Below, piece after piece: positions 1 through 11,657 of a stretch of 64,000 nt of DNA (position 1 is the first letter of the stretch; the number at the start of each line of letters is the position of its first letter). The stretch is taken from positions 24,169,001 to 24,233,000 of the forward strand of contig NC_083383.1 of NCBI RefSeq assembly GCF_031755915.1, written 5' to 3'. The translations under genes were made by a program, and so were the position numbers. This DNA comes from Ziziphus jujuba. Taxonomy: Eukaryota > Streptophyta > Magnoliopsida > Rosales > Rhamnaceae. The notes beneath the pieces were generated by a model. It saw only the letters and a list, made by a program, of their open reading frames with translations. It was not told the DNA's origin and made no database searches.

Positions 1-435
1 AAACTAAAATACTATATTTTGACTAAGCTGTCTTTGACGAATCTTTGACCAATTTAAGCCCCAAATTAGCATCCATATGCTATGTAGGATATCAAATAGT
101 ATTATCATGGAGTTCCACATGTTGCCTTACTCGAATCAAAGAGAAAAGTCCAACTCAACAGAATACAGTAAAGCCAACAAATAATACTGCAAAACCGGCC
201 AACTTTCTCTCTCAAGCGCACAAGCCCTCTTTGATTGCCTTTGAAGCTGCCTTGGCTTGATTCCATGACCTCTTAATGTTATCCTTTGAATCCATAAAGT
301 GTTGGAATTATTTCTTGCTGCCCGAAATCCATATTTGCGGGAAAAAACTACCTGGGTGCGTGTTGACCTCCACCACTTGGATGCTTAAAACGGGTCTTAT
401 ATCTTCAGATATTGACAAGCTCTTTTGAGAATTGA

Positions 436-534
436 CTACTCCCTGTATACAGGTAGCAGGTTGTCCTTAAATCTCTTAGCTTGAGCCCTAGTGATCGGTC
501 CGGTCTTCATCCGTATCAGGTTAGTACCCCAGCG
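436..534 (-). pseudogene. Ty3/gypsy polyprotein C-terminal remnant
   Basis: The minus strand encodes about 32 residues before a stop, containing GPITRAQAKRFKDNLL. A GPITRARAK-like segment is typical of the extreme C-terminus of plant Ty3/gypsy polyproteins. Nothing upstream in this frame stays open long enough to be protease, reverse transcriptase or integrase, so this is only the tail of a decayed element. The following 430 bases of minus-strand sequence, towards position 1, would be the polypurine tract and LTR, but I cannot place their borders. Family assignment rests on one motif. Confidence 0.55.
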
Positions 535-883
535 GATTGTCGATTGTGCGAGCTCGGATGGATTCTCATCAGTAGGAGTTCATGGAATGCCTAAATTCTT
601 TCAATTGTTAATATATTGAAAATATGTTGTTTGAGTAACAGAGTGGAATACATTCTACCGGTGAGGCTGAAGTGTTTTTAATGAGTCTTGAAGAACAGTT
701 AACCATATTATACATGCTTCTTTAATACTTTTCTATTTTTTGGTTAGCTTAATCAAAGAATGGTTGATCAAGCATTGTTTTCATTTTCGTTGGTTTTGCA
801 GTGTAATTTCTAAAATGGTCGAATATTAGAAATGTGGCTACTTTTAGTTTTGGACTTATTGGTTTTAACAAATTTACTATAAC

Positions 884-922
<39 letters not shown>

Positions 923-1440
923 TTATAAATGATAGCTAAATAGTTAAATTCCAATGGTTTTAGCTCGCGAAAAGGGGTAGCAATGTTGGCATGTTTATTA
1001 TTTATTTATTTACGTATTTAAATGTTATTTAATGAAGTAAGTAATTTATTATTATGATCATCATCATCATCATCATGGATGATGGTTTCTTTGTGTACAT
1101 GTGTTATTCTATTTTTGGTAATAAATTTGAGTTATTCACTGTAAATGGAAACGGGGTAAAATAAATAAATAAATAAATCTATATATATAAAGATATTTAT
1201 TATTAAATTTGGATTTAGTTGTGTTATTTAACAAAATTATTGATAATTGGCTATTGTATAAAAGACTAAAGGGGTTTATATGCTTATGTTTAATTAAATT
1301 TATTTCAATTATAAATTTATCTAAAATGCCAATCTACTTCTTTTTAAAGGCTTTACCACTTTAAATTTTGATTATAAATTATGTTTGAGTTGTGGAACCA
1401 TTTACCAGAAATTTTAGTTTTAATAAAACAATCATAATCT
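535..1440. other. AT-rich stretch with microsatellites, no gene
   Basis: I see no coding pattern here. The stretch holds an (AT)n tract at about 888-914, a CAT-repeat run at about 1057-1076, and TAAA/TTTA-rich DNA. It may include the badly decayed left part of the LTR that becomes recognisable after about 1440. Confidence 0.5.
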
Positions 1441-2521
1441 TATAACTTGTCTATTTCTATGGGCATATATATATATGTGTGTGTGTGTGTGTGTTCATAA
1501 TTAAGTAAATGTGAATGATGTTATAAGATTATTTGTTCGCTTATTTCTTTATTTAAAAATTTAATTATACATGTATTTATAACATAAATGTCGTTTGAAA
1601 GAATTAAGAATTATAAAAGTATTTATTGAGATGATTTTAACATGACTTATTTTCTCTAGAAATCATAACTGGGTTTTCAAAAAATCTTTATTATTGGTTA
1701 TTGAATTTTTGAGTGGAAATTAAATAATTAGAATTATATTTAATTTTATGGATATTGCAAGATTATTTATCGATTATGTCTAAATCTAGAACTGATATTT
1801 TCTAATTATATATTTCTATATGACTAGTTAGTCTATAGATGCACCATAGAAGTACTGATATTCTATATTGTTAAGTTTATTGATTATCGCATAGGTTACA
1901 TTTAGCTGTCCTTTGTGAGCTATGATGAGCGAGAGTAAGCAGGTATTTTATGGTGATAGCATCAGCCATCCTCCCTAAGGCCAAAGGGCGATAGGTTTAG
2001 ATATTCTTATGGACGCTAAAACGAGTGACAATAAACATATATTTCTACTGTGACGACATTTGTGAACCCTTTTGGTTGTAGGATGGCAGTTTATTTAGCA
2101 CTGGCAACACTTGACAGCACTGATATATTGTATGGTACATCAGATATCCTTTTAGTATATATATATATATATATATAAATATATATTATATGTTAGGTGT
2201 CCTATAACATACCAGAGCAACGAACCTGGTTAGGCTCATGATCAAGTTAGCATCGTATCTTTGATGCCTAAGAGATTAATGGATCAGATAATCATCATAG
2301 GCAACAACTCCTGGCCATACTAGTAGTAGTATATCTACGATTAACCAATATCATGGGACCATGCCTTGGTATGGCATATAGTACATCAAGTATTGTGGCC
2401 TTTCGGCAAATATCGTAGCCTTTGGACAGGTATGCTAGCCTTCGAGCATGTATTAGCCTCTGCACATATTCTTTGGGTAGGTTATCCAAATTCCTCACGA
2501 AATTGTAATTATATAACTAGG

Positions 2522-2570
<49 letters not shown>

Positions 2571-3255
2571 CGATGGTTCTGGCATGTAGTGATGCTATCA
2601 GAGCTACCATTAAGGCCTTAATTGTTCAATTTAAAATATTGCTCTATTGTGTGCATTTTTTTAAATGTAATTTATTTTATTAAAAGTTTCCTTACAATTT
2701 ATCAATTATCAGCAGTAAAATTTATACATGTATATTTTCTAGATATTAAAGGGTAGACTGAATGATTCAGGGCCTGGGACCCAGGTTGTATTACTATTAT
2801 TATTGTTGTTGTTGTTGTTATTGTTGTTGTTTTTATTATCTTTCTATCTATATTTATGTGTTTGGTATATTCATAAAGTGTCGTAGAAATGTGAGACTGT
2901 AATAAGGGCGGTATGGGTGGCCATGAGTTATAAAAGTACGTAATTTTGATGCTGAGTAAAAACTTAGGAAGAGTCGAGACCATCCTATAGGTATTTACGA
3001 TTTATTAGCTATTACTTATATTTGTATTTTTACACTATTTTTATTGGAGTCCTACAAATTATGGAAACTTGGAACAAGGTAGGGAGGAATAAGGCAGATC
3101 TGTATTTTCGGGGTGAGTTTTTTGTGCAGAGAATATTTGGGAAAGCCCTATTACAGGGGAGATGCTGCTGGATTTTCTGTAAAATTTTCAGTGGAGTTTC
3201 CCCTAGTTGGAGTCATCTTAGGGCTTCAATAGGTAACATTGGGAGGGTCCTAACA
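1440..3255 (+). mobile_element. Old long-LTR copy A, left end lost
   Basis: This stretch is alignable by eye with the second old LTR copy (6240-7440 and 10370-11657) and, in part, with the intact solo LTR at 7490-10345. Shared landmarks are the block with CCTTTGTGAGCTATGAT near 1910 (again near 6825), the TTTGGTATATTCAT block near 2860 (again near 11220), and the terminal block ending GGTCCTAACA at 3255, matching GGTCCTGACA at 10345. The left end is missing or too diverged to see. It carries later (AT)n expansions at 2158-2176 and 2524-2568. There is no coding potential; short open frames inside are accidental. Confidence 0.65.
2524..2568. repeat. (AT)n microsatellite
   Basis: About 22 uninterrupted AT dinucleotides inside LTR copy A, at a point where the homologous LTR has only short TA-rich sequence. 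A length-variable tract is likely. Confidence 0.95.
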
Positions 3256-3589
3256 CTTTGCCAATTAGGTACCCTACCTGTGCCCTGCACCCTTCTATGC
3301 TTATCTTGGTAGCCTCACACAAAACCACCACTGGTCATTGTAATCCACCCTAGTATATTGTTTATTGATCTTTCTTACCTTTCATCCTTCAAGGCTCACA
3401 AGTCTTATAGAAAAAACTAATCTATGTTGTCTATTTTGAGGATTTTTCGACATTGGTAAGAGCAAGGGTACAAAAGAGCTTGAATTCAAAGAGTTAAGCG
3501 TAGTCATTCCCACTATTTATGTTCCTGCCAAAGATATTGTTGATCCAATAGTTATAAAATTAGTAGTCAGATAGGATTGAACTGATGGA

Positions 3590-4620
3590 AATAGAATGAT
3601 ATGTTCTTGTTACAGTTATTACCGATGTGCCGTTGAGAATGTCACAAAGAGTTTGAAGTTTTATTGTACCTAATGACTATGAGGTTTATCTGTAAGAACA
3701 TGAGTTTGACATAAGTGATGAGTCAAATCTAGTCACTTATGAGGAAGCCATGAATAGATCATTATTTGACTTTTTGGTTAGATGCAATGGAAGATAAAAT
3801 TCATGACATCAATTTATGTGTGAGTGATGCAATGGAAGATAAAATTCATGACAACAATTGATGTGTGGGTTTTGGTTGAGTTACCTAAAAAGTGGCAAGC
3901 CTTGGGGGGCAAATGAGTCTTCAAAACCAAAAGAGACTCCAATGGATAAATGGAGAGGTATAAGACTAAACTAGTTACTAAAAGGTTAAACCAGAAAAAG
4001 AGAATTGACTATAAATAGACATACTATCCTATATCCACAAAAGATTCTCTTAAAACCATTATGGTGATTATGGCTCATTTTGACTTGGTGTTGCATTAAA
4101 TGGATGTTAGAAATATTTTTCTTAACAGATATTTATATGAGGATATGTATATAGTCCAACCAGTTGGCTTTCAAATAGTAGGGAGTAAGAATTGTTTTGC
4201 AAGTTTGAGAAGTCCATTTATGGTATTAAGTATGCCTCGTGGTACTAGTATCTCGATTTTGGTGAGATTGTCACCAATTATTAATTTAAGGACAATGTTG
4301 TTGATCAGTGCGTACTATACTTTATATGGTATTATATATTGTTACTATACTATTGGCTTCCATTGATACTAACCTATTGATTGAGACAAAACAAATATTG
4401 TGTAGCCATTTTTTATATGAAGGAATATAAAGAGGTTTCATTTGTACTGGAAATATAGATTCTTCAAGACATGGCAAACTATGTATTGCAAATTATCTCA
4501 GTCAGAGCCTATGTTAATGGGATTATGAAAAGGTGTAATTTGCATAGTAATTCTCTTAGTGAAGTATCCATAGTTATAGATGACAAGCTTTCTTAGGATT
4601 TGTGTTCCAACAATAAAAGT
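3590..4620 (+). pseudogene. Ty1/copia pol remnant (reverse transcriptase region)
   Basis: Conceptual translation, switching frames, gives recognisable Ty1/copia pol segments in the right order. First comes the linker before reverse transcriptase (a YEVYL...DESN..TYEEA-like stretch, about 3670-3770). The RT start VFKTKRDSNG follows at about 3922. Next are YKTKLVTKR, then HFDLVLH followed, after a stop where Q is usual, by MDVRNIFLN, then IVQPVGF (to about 4175), a KSIYGI-like segment near 4215, and ILLASNDTNLLIETK near 4345. Several stops and frameshifts break it, so it is dead. No gag, protease, full integrase or RNase H is visible, and no LTR pair can be tied to it. The flanks 3256-3590 and 4620-5060 show nothing else recognisable. 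Confidence 0.8.
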
Positions 4621-5059
4621 AAAAGAGACAATAATAGTAATCCTATATTTTTCTGCATTTAGCAATTTGATGTTCACTTAAAATTGCACACCATTGGATA
4701 TTGTTTATGTTGTGAGTGTTTTCTGATAAATGCTAAGTAGTCTTGGTTATGAGTACTATAAAATAATTATGTTTGTTTCGAGATCAGCAAACAACTATTT
4801 TGTTATAGTAGGGTCTAGTGAGTTGATTATTGAGGCTACGTGGTCATGTTTATTTTGAAATCAGTGCATCATTACCTTGATGTAATGGGGTTTTCTAAGC
4901 TGAATATGATGGTTATACAGAGGATTAAAGTCCAGTACCAGGAATGTTAATTATCATGGCAGTAAAAAGCTATTTTGTGAATGTTATTTATCTACTATCT
5001 GTAATAATTCAGTTAGCCCATTAGACTAAAAAACCCATGCTCTCTAAAAACCCAATTGG

Positions 5060-5060
<1 letters not shown>

Positions 5061-5108
<48 letters not shown>
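5061..5108. repeat. (TTA)n microsatellite
   Basis: About 16 TTA units directly abutting the left end of LTR copy B. It sits where the 5-bp target duplication of that insertion would lie. Confidence 0.95.
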
Positions 5109-5109
<1 letters not shown>

Positions 5110-5112
<3 letters not shown>

Positions 5113-5710
5113 AACAAAATAACCTAAGAAAATGCTCCAAAACAACCTGACTAAGTTTGACCGAGTTGATTGCGTTGATCAAGATGGTTCTATAGTTGAC
5201 TTTTTCTTATGGGAGGAATTTCACTTTGACTGAGGCACCATGACAGAGTACGCATCATCCCAAGTTCATAGACTAATAGCATACTAAAATTAGAGTTGAG
5301 ATTAGAAAGTTACAGTCAGAATAATGTACGGTTCGAACTAATCAAGTTAGGTTAAGGTTGACTTTTTATCCTTATAAATTATGACTTTGACTCTTGTATC
5401 ATCGTTTAGTGCTCATTGATATGAGTCCATAGAGTAGTAGCATGTTTAATTTGAACATATAGTTGAAAAGTTATAGATATTTAAAATTATACTTATGTTT
5501 TTGGGGACTAATACTATCACATAGTTTTATCAAAAAATATGTAAAAAGATTTTTGAAAAGTATCCCTAATGGGCGCCATGTATTACCAACCTATAGGTGG
5601 CACATGACATGATTCTTTTCTTTTTTCTTTTTCTTTTTATTTTCTTTCTCTTTTTTCCTCTCTCTCTCTGTGTCCTCCCCCCCCCCCCCCAAACAAACAC
5701 ATGATGGAGC

Positions 5711-5741
<31 letters not shown>

Positions 5742-7489
5742 CTTCTCCCTCTCTCAGCTCCAATCAAATTGGCTATCATTCTGATCACATCATGTTACAT
5801 GCGCCAACCTCGATGAAAGCCAATCTCACGATGATGCTAATGGTCAAACTTCATGGCCAGCCACCACCGAATGTGCACGAATCGAGCCAGTAAAGCCAAT
5901 TGTGGTGGTTCCCTAATTTCCAATTATTCGGCCATTTTCTACAAACCCAATCTGACCAATATGTTACCCCTCTATTTTAGACCTCCTGATTCCAAATATG
6001 GGTTCCATTCTTCCAAATTCTAAGTCGTTTAGGAAATATAATGGTTTAAACTTTGGTGGAAATTTCTTGGTCAATTTTCGATCATTGGCAGTGAGTTTGG
6101 TTTGTTTGAGTTAGGTATCCTTAATCCTTGTCTTACAAGATTTCATTTGGTGTATGTCAGACACCCAACAAGATTTGAGGTGGATCCTGCAGTAGAGCAA
6201 GGATGGATAATGTCAATACTGTGAGTGACATATTTTTCTAAGTTTTATTTTGGAATAAGTAAATATTTGTGAGTATATTTACATGTGCGTTTGTGTGTGA
6301 CATAACTAGGTAAATTTATATGAACTTGTAAGGTTATTTATTTATTTATTTATATAATTATATATTTATTTATTAGCTTAAATGTTGATTCTAAATAATT
6401 AAGAGTTATAAAAGTATTTCATATGAAAATGATTATAATGTGATCTAATTTTCCTATAAAAAAAACATATTTGGGTTTTTAAAAAATTTTTATTATTGGT
6501 TATTGATTTTTGGATAATATTTAAATAGTTAGAATTACATTTGATTTTATGGAGATTGAATGATTATTCATTAATTATGTTTAAATCTTGTTAGTTTTCT
6601 TATTTTCATTTGTTTTATTATTTATTTATTCATCTATTTATTTGTTTATTTATTCGATCATTTATTTAAAACATTTAATTACAGTTTTAAAATGTAATTA
6701 TGAGAAATTAAGTTTTTTTGTAATTATATATTTATGTGTGATGAGTCAGTCTATAAATGCACCATATAGTCTTGTTGTTCTCAATATGCATAAAATTGAT
6801 TTCAGCATGTAAGCTATATTTAGTCATCCTTTGTGAGCTATGATAAATGAAGGTATGTAGAAAATTTGTAGTGATGTTAGTCACCCTCCTCATGGCCGAA
6901 GGACAGTAAATTTAGACAATCCTATAAGCGCTAAGGTAAGTGAGAGTAGAAAGGTTTTTTTTTTTTTTCCAATGACAACATTAGCCACCCTGTTTAGCCG
7001 TAGGATGGTAGGTTATTTAGCATCGGCATAATTAGGATGTTAATGGGGTGTGTGCAGTTCTCTTCTCCTCTCTTTTCCATCAGTTGTGATTGGGATGCCA
7101 AACATCAATTAACAGTATTGGTATATCGTATGGTGCATCAGATATCCTTTCGACATATATATATAATATTATGTTATGTGTTAAGTATACCACACCATAC
7201 CGATGCAACAACTCGATTTGACTTATGAATGACTTAGTATCGTATTTTTGCTGCTTATAAGACCAGCAGGTTGGATGACCATTATAGGCAACTACTCCTG
7301 ACCATATTGGTGGTAGTATACCTATGGCCAGCTAATATTATAAGATCATGCATTGGTATATCATATAGTACATCAGGTGTATCTTGAATATGCGTGTACG
7401 AGTTATGTTATGTATTTGTCATTTTTAGTTCTATTTTACTTAATTATGATTATGATTATTATTATTATTGTTGTCGTTATTATTATTGT
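5110..7489 (+). mobile_element. Old long-LTR copy B, left part
   Basis: Begins near TGTAAC at 5110 and parallels the 5' part of the solo LTR at 7490. Both contain a double block of TTGACTTT, a CATAGACTAATAGCA-like segment (TAGACTAGTAGCACG in the intact copy) and GAAAGTTA, followed by a pyrimidine-rich tract (about 5620-5755 versus 8040-8200). From about 6240 it also matches copy A. The intact solo LTR interrupts it at 7490, and it resumes at 10351. The flanks ATTAA (5105-5109) and ATTGA (11658-11662) could be its own target duplication with one change. Decayed, non-coding. Confidence 0.65.
5620..5755. repeat. Pyrimidine-rich low-complexity tract with C14 and (CT)15
   Basis: Contains T-rich TTTTTC units, a run of 14 C at 5677-5690 and about 15 CT units at 5710-5739. 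It corresponds to the TTTTTC-rich tract of the intact LTR at about 8050-8100, so it is an LTR-internal feature and not a promoter of its own. Confidence 0.85.
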
Positions 7490-10345
7490 TGTGACACCCC
7501 GTCCCAAATCACATCGGAATTCGTGCACGTTGACGAAGGGTGACCGTTGACTTTGACCATTGACCGTTAACCGTTGACCGTTGACGGAGGTTGACTGATG
7601 TATCGTTACGAAGTACACATTGGCACGAGTTCGTAGACTAGTAGCACGTTGAAAATGGAGCTACGGTTTGAAAGTTATGAGCAAAACAAGTTGAGGTCCA
7701 AGCTGTCCAAGGGGTGCCAGAGTTGACTTTTTATTCATGCAAAGTTGAGCTTTGACTCATGCATGGTTGTGAATTACTAGTCGATACGAGTCCGTAGATT
7801 AGCGGCACGTCCGATTTGGATATGTGGTTTGAAAGTTATGGACCTGTAGAGTTTTTCAAATACTGTATTATTTTAATATTATTTTTAAACGTGTAATGAT
7901 GTGCCACGTGTGACTTAATAAATGTGACCATGTGTCACCATGTGGAGATGCCACATGTCAACCATGCTTAATACCATATTATTTTATTATTGTTATTTTA
8001 TATAATAATATTATTTTTTTAATATTATTTAATTATTTTATCTTATTTTATTTTCCTTTTTCTTTTTCTTTTTCTTTTTCTTTTTCTTTTCTTCTCCCCA
8101 CGTGGGGAAAAAGGGGGGGGACACGGGGGGAAATTTCTCTTTTCTTTCTTCTTCTTCTTCTTTTTCCTTCTTCTTCCTTTCCTTTCCTTTCTCCTTCTCG
8201 GCCTCACCGTTTTTGTTCTCACCGGCCACCACCTTGCTACACGCCCCGACCACCGTCCAAGACCACACGCCGGCGAGCTCACCAGCCAAATTTGGCTGCC
8301 GGCCGGCCGGCGACGCTCCCAGATCGGGCAGGTGAAGTCGGCGGCGGTGGCTTGAAATTTTCCGGTGATTCCGCCGTATTTCGGCCAATCCAGTCCAAAT
8401 TAAACCTCCTCTCCCCCTATTTTGGGTCCTCTGAGTCCAAATATGGCCTCCAATTTCCAAAATTCGAAGTGGTTCATGAGATGCAAAGGAATCAAGACCG
8501 GCCGAATCTTTCCGGTCAAATTCCAGCCATCACCGGTCGAATTGAGCTCAATGGAGGTCGGTAATGTGATTCTCATCTCACAAGCTTTCCATAGACATAT
8601 AATTTGTCAATTTTGGTTAACGTTTGTGTTTAACCCCCCGGGTACCGGGTATTATTTATCCGAATAAAATATTAATTTATTTGATTGTGTGTGAATTGTG
8701 TTCTAGGAGCACGGGTGAGTCGTGGAATTGATCCTATGGAGGATCTTAGGTTAATTGCATGCTCCAGGTGAGTGACCCACCTTGAAAACTGTTTTGGGCA
8801 ATTAATTATATTTATGTTGTGTTAATTTGATATCTGGAATTTATGCTCATGTGGTGTATTTTAAATATAATCGGGAAAAAATATTATTTTATAAGTACGT
8901 GTATGTTTATTGGTGCTAAACGGAAATTTGGGGTCATTAAGAAATTCCCGATCATTATTTTATTGTGATTAAATGGTATTTATTACACATAAGCAAGTAT
9001 TTTCAGTAATTAATTGTGTCTGGATTTTATATTATTTTTGGGCATAATTGGTTTGAATATTTTAAGAAAATTATTTGTTTAAATTGGTGGTTTAATTTTT
9101 ATAATTATGCCCGTGGTATATTATTTATTGAACCTCGTGTTACGAGAAAAATTATTGTTTTATTGTTATCGATGTTTTCGTACCGGGTATGTTAAAATAA
9201 AATATGTGGGATGGTAAATGTGAAAGTTGGTATATTTCCCACGGTGAATTTGGAAAACGGTACGGTTATAATTAATTTAGTAATTATTTTAGACGCACTC
9301 ATACAGTATTGGTGTTCTGGTGTATATGTGGTTTAGCGCGCGAGTATTATGTCTCCCGTGAGTTGCCATTGGACCGAGGGCAGGCTAGTCTTATATATTG
9401 CGCATCAGCCGCCCCCCTCCTTGGCCGGGATGACGGTTTCAGCAGCGGTACTGTCGGGACGCCGAAGTGCCGTTTGCAAGTTTCTCTCTTTAATCTCCCC
9501 GCCAGTCGGTGCTCGAGACGCTGGGTATTGGAGGGCATCACTGGTATATGGTGTGGTGCGTCAAGTACAAATTTTTAGGATAGAAATTTCAAACCCCAAA
9601 GAGTACAAAAATTATTTATTATAATTTATTACATTTTATTTATATTTGGGGTATTTATTTATTTGTTGGTTATTAAATTATTTGATCCCTTGGTTTTCGA
9701 AAAATACGAATATCGGATTTTGTGAAAATGTTTTAAAAGTGGAACATTTCCAACGGAGTGAATAGTGAGGGTTTTGAGAGAAAATATTACTCCAATTGCT
9801 ATTATTATTTATTTAATTAATTGTTGATATTAATTAAATTCCTTTCATTGCTATATTATTAATATTAAAGGTGTTCAGTAGATAGGGTCACTCACTGAGA
9901 TAATTAGCATCTCACGTTTTTAAATTCCATTCCCCTAGGTCCAGGTTGGGAGACGTTGATCTTCCAGGGCGAGCCCAATGTCTCAGTTCGTTGTATTTCT
10001 TCCCTTTTTCCTCTCCATCTTGTATTACTTCTTTATCTATCATTGTATAAATTCCACATTCATTTGTATAATGCTCTGTATACTGTATTGGACATGTAGT
10101 TATTATTTATGCACTGGGTTGCTATTATTTTTTGAAGTGCTGTAAATTTTGTGAAATCAATTTGTAGTATTGTAGGAGGAATAAGGGAGTGCTTTTAGAA
10201 GTGCGTTTTCAGTGCAGGAAATTTTTGGTTAGTCCTACCCTTAGGGGAGGTGCTACCGGATTTTCCGTTGGAAGGTTCGGTGGTATTTCCCTGGGATCAG
10301 GGCTTGTCTAGGGTTCCGGGGAGGAATTCTGGACGGGTCCTGACA
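7490..10345 (+). mobile_element. Complete solo LTR, 2,856 bp, with 5-bp target duplication
   Basis: The element starts TGTGACACCCCGTCCC and ends GGGTCCTGACA, so it has the canonical TG...CA termini. It is flanked on both sides by ATTGT (7485-7489 and 10346-10350), an exact 5-bp target-site duplication of the kind retroviral-type integrase makes. No internal coding region, primer-binding site or second LTR lies between, so this is a solo LTR left by LTR-LTR recombination. It is markedly more GC-rich (8100-8570, 9310-9560) and less decayed than its host LTR. It inserted into LTR copy B of its own family. A GC-rich block at about 9400-9520 aligns with the CCATCC...AAGGCC...ATAGG block of copies A and B. 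Long LTRs beginning TGTGACACCCC suggest a Ty3/gypsy family, but no coding part is present to prove it. Confidence 0.9.
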
Positions 10346-10498
10346 ATTGTTGTTATCAACTGTACGATTCGTATATTAGCTCTCGAATAGGTATCATAAC
10401 CTTCAACCAGGAGTACTATACTTTAGAGAGGTACTTCAATCTTTGGACAAGTATTGCAACCTTCAGACAAGCATTGCAACCTTCAAGTAGATACTTCA

Positions 10499-10807
10499 TG
10501 TGACAACCAATGTGAGCGAGTGCAGGGCACTGGCAAACTACCTAGTGTCCATCCCACATTGTTTGAGTGTACATTAGGAGATGGTTCTTATGTAATGATA
10601 GTTACTCTCATAATGCCTAGGTCTTTTTAAAGCGGTTGGCTTTAGAGTTTAGAAGAACCTCAAAGTTAAGCATGCTCAGGTAAGAGCAATCCTAGGATCG
10701 GCGACCTTATAGGAAACTCTAAAAAAAAAATCCCGTACTAAGTACGGTAGCTAAACTATGGATAATATCGATAGAGAGTGACAAGTCCACCAACAAAAAA
10801 TCCCGTA
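10499..10807 (+). mobile_element. Cassandra-type TRIM solo LTR (309 bp)
   Basis: A 309-bp insertion inside LTR copy B. It begins TGTGACAACC and ends CCCGTA (CA decayed to TA), and is flanked by CTTCA on both sides (10494-10498 and 10808-10812). It carries a sequence related to the 3' half of plant 5S rRNA. Cassandra elements are non-autonomous terminal-repeat retrotransposons in miniature whose LTRs, about 240-350 bp, contain a conserved 5S rRNA-like RNA polymerase III promoter; size, 5S position and ends all fit. Only one LTR is present, so it is a solo LTR. A 5S pseudogene fragment is the alternative, but the TG start and target duplication favour Cassandra. Confidence 0.75.
10654..10719 (+). 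promoter_or_regulatory. 5S rRNA-like internal pol III promoter within the Cassandra LTR
   Basis: AGAACCTCAAAGTTAAGC matches the 5S box A neighbourhood (AGAACTCCGCAGTTAAGC in plant 5S). CCTAGGATCGGCGACCTTA matches box C (CTAGGATGGGTGACCTCC). The spacing between them is as in 5S rRNA. Several substitutions in box C suggest weak or no transcription now. The 5' half of 5S rRNA is absent, as in Cassandra LTRs. Confidence 0.75.
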
Positions 10808-11657
10808 CTTCAAGCATGAGTGTTAGAATTCGGGCAAATATATTTGCCTACAATAATTCATCCAGATCCTTTGAAAGTCTGTATACATATTTATATTTAT
10901 GTAGAAAAGATATATATTTATATTGGTTTTGGATAGCAGTGATGTTATTGGAGTTACTATTAAAACTTCAACTGTACAATTTAAAGTATTTTTTCTATAT
11001 ATACATTTTAAATGTAATTTATTTTATTAAAAGATGTCTTACAATTTATTGGTTATTAGCAGTACAATTTACAACTGTATATTTGCTAGATGTTAAAAGG
11101 TAGAAAACATGATTTAGGGTCTGGGATCCAGGCTGTTTTTATCTGTTATTATCATCATCATCATCATCATCGTCATCATCAACATCAGTATTATTATTAT
11201 TTTTCTATCTACATTTATATGTTTGGTATATTCATGAAGTGCTATAAAATTATAAAATTGTAATATATGGGAGGTGTAGATGACCATGAGTTATAGAAGT
11301 ACGTATTTCCTGTGTGGAATAAAAACTTGAAGAGAGTTGGGCCATTTTGGGATATAGGTAGAAAGCTCCATGAGGGATCTCAATACATAAGAGGTACTTA
11401 CAATTTATGATTCATTACTTATATTTCTATTTCTACGTTATTATTATTGCAATCCTACAAATTGTAGTAATTTATAGTAATGCGAAGAGGAATAAGGTGG
11501 ATGTTTATTTTCAAAGTGAATTTTCTATATAGGGAACATTTAGGAAAGTCAATTTTATAGAGGAGATGTTATCAAATTTTCTGTAAAAATTCTAATAAAG
11601 GGGAATGGTTGAGACTATCTTATGGTTCCAATAGAAAACTTTGGAAAGGTCCTGATA

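Larger units (their letters stand above)
10351..11657 (+). mobile_element. Old long-LTR copy B, right part
   Basis: Continuation of LTR copy B after the solo-LTR insertion. It aligns with copy A 2370-3255: the CTTTGGACA..TAT.. repeats near 10440, the GGGTCTGGGATCCAGGCTG block near 11117 (GGGCCTGGGACCCAGGTTG in copy A) and the AGGAATAAGG...GGTCCTGATA tail ending at 11657. It contains the Cassandra-like insertion (10499-10807) and an (ATC)n tract at about 11151-11187. An (AT)n tract follows its end near 11680-11700. Confidence 0.65.

Noticed and set aside
7932..8667. Open frames of up to 210 codons on both strands in the solo LTR
   Set aside because: They lie across a TTTTTC-rich tract and GC-rich LTR sequence, show F/S/P- or K/E-rich composition, overlap each other, and have no domain.
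10654..10719. Functional 5S rRNA gene
   Set aside because: The 5' half of 5S rRNA is missing and the conserved box C carries several changes; the setting is an LTR insertion.
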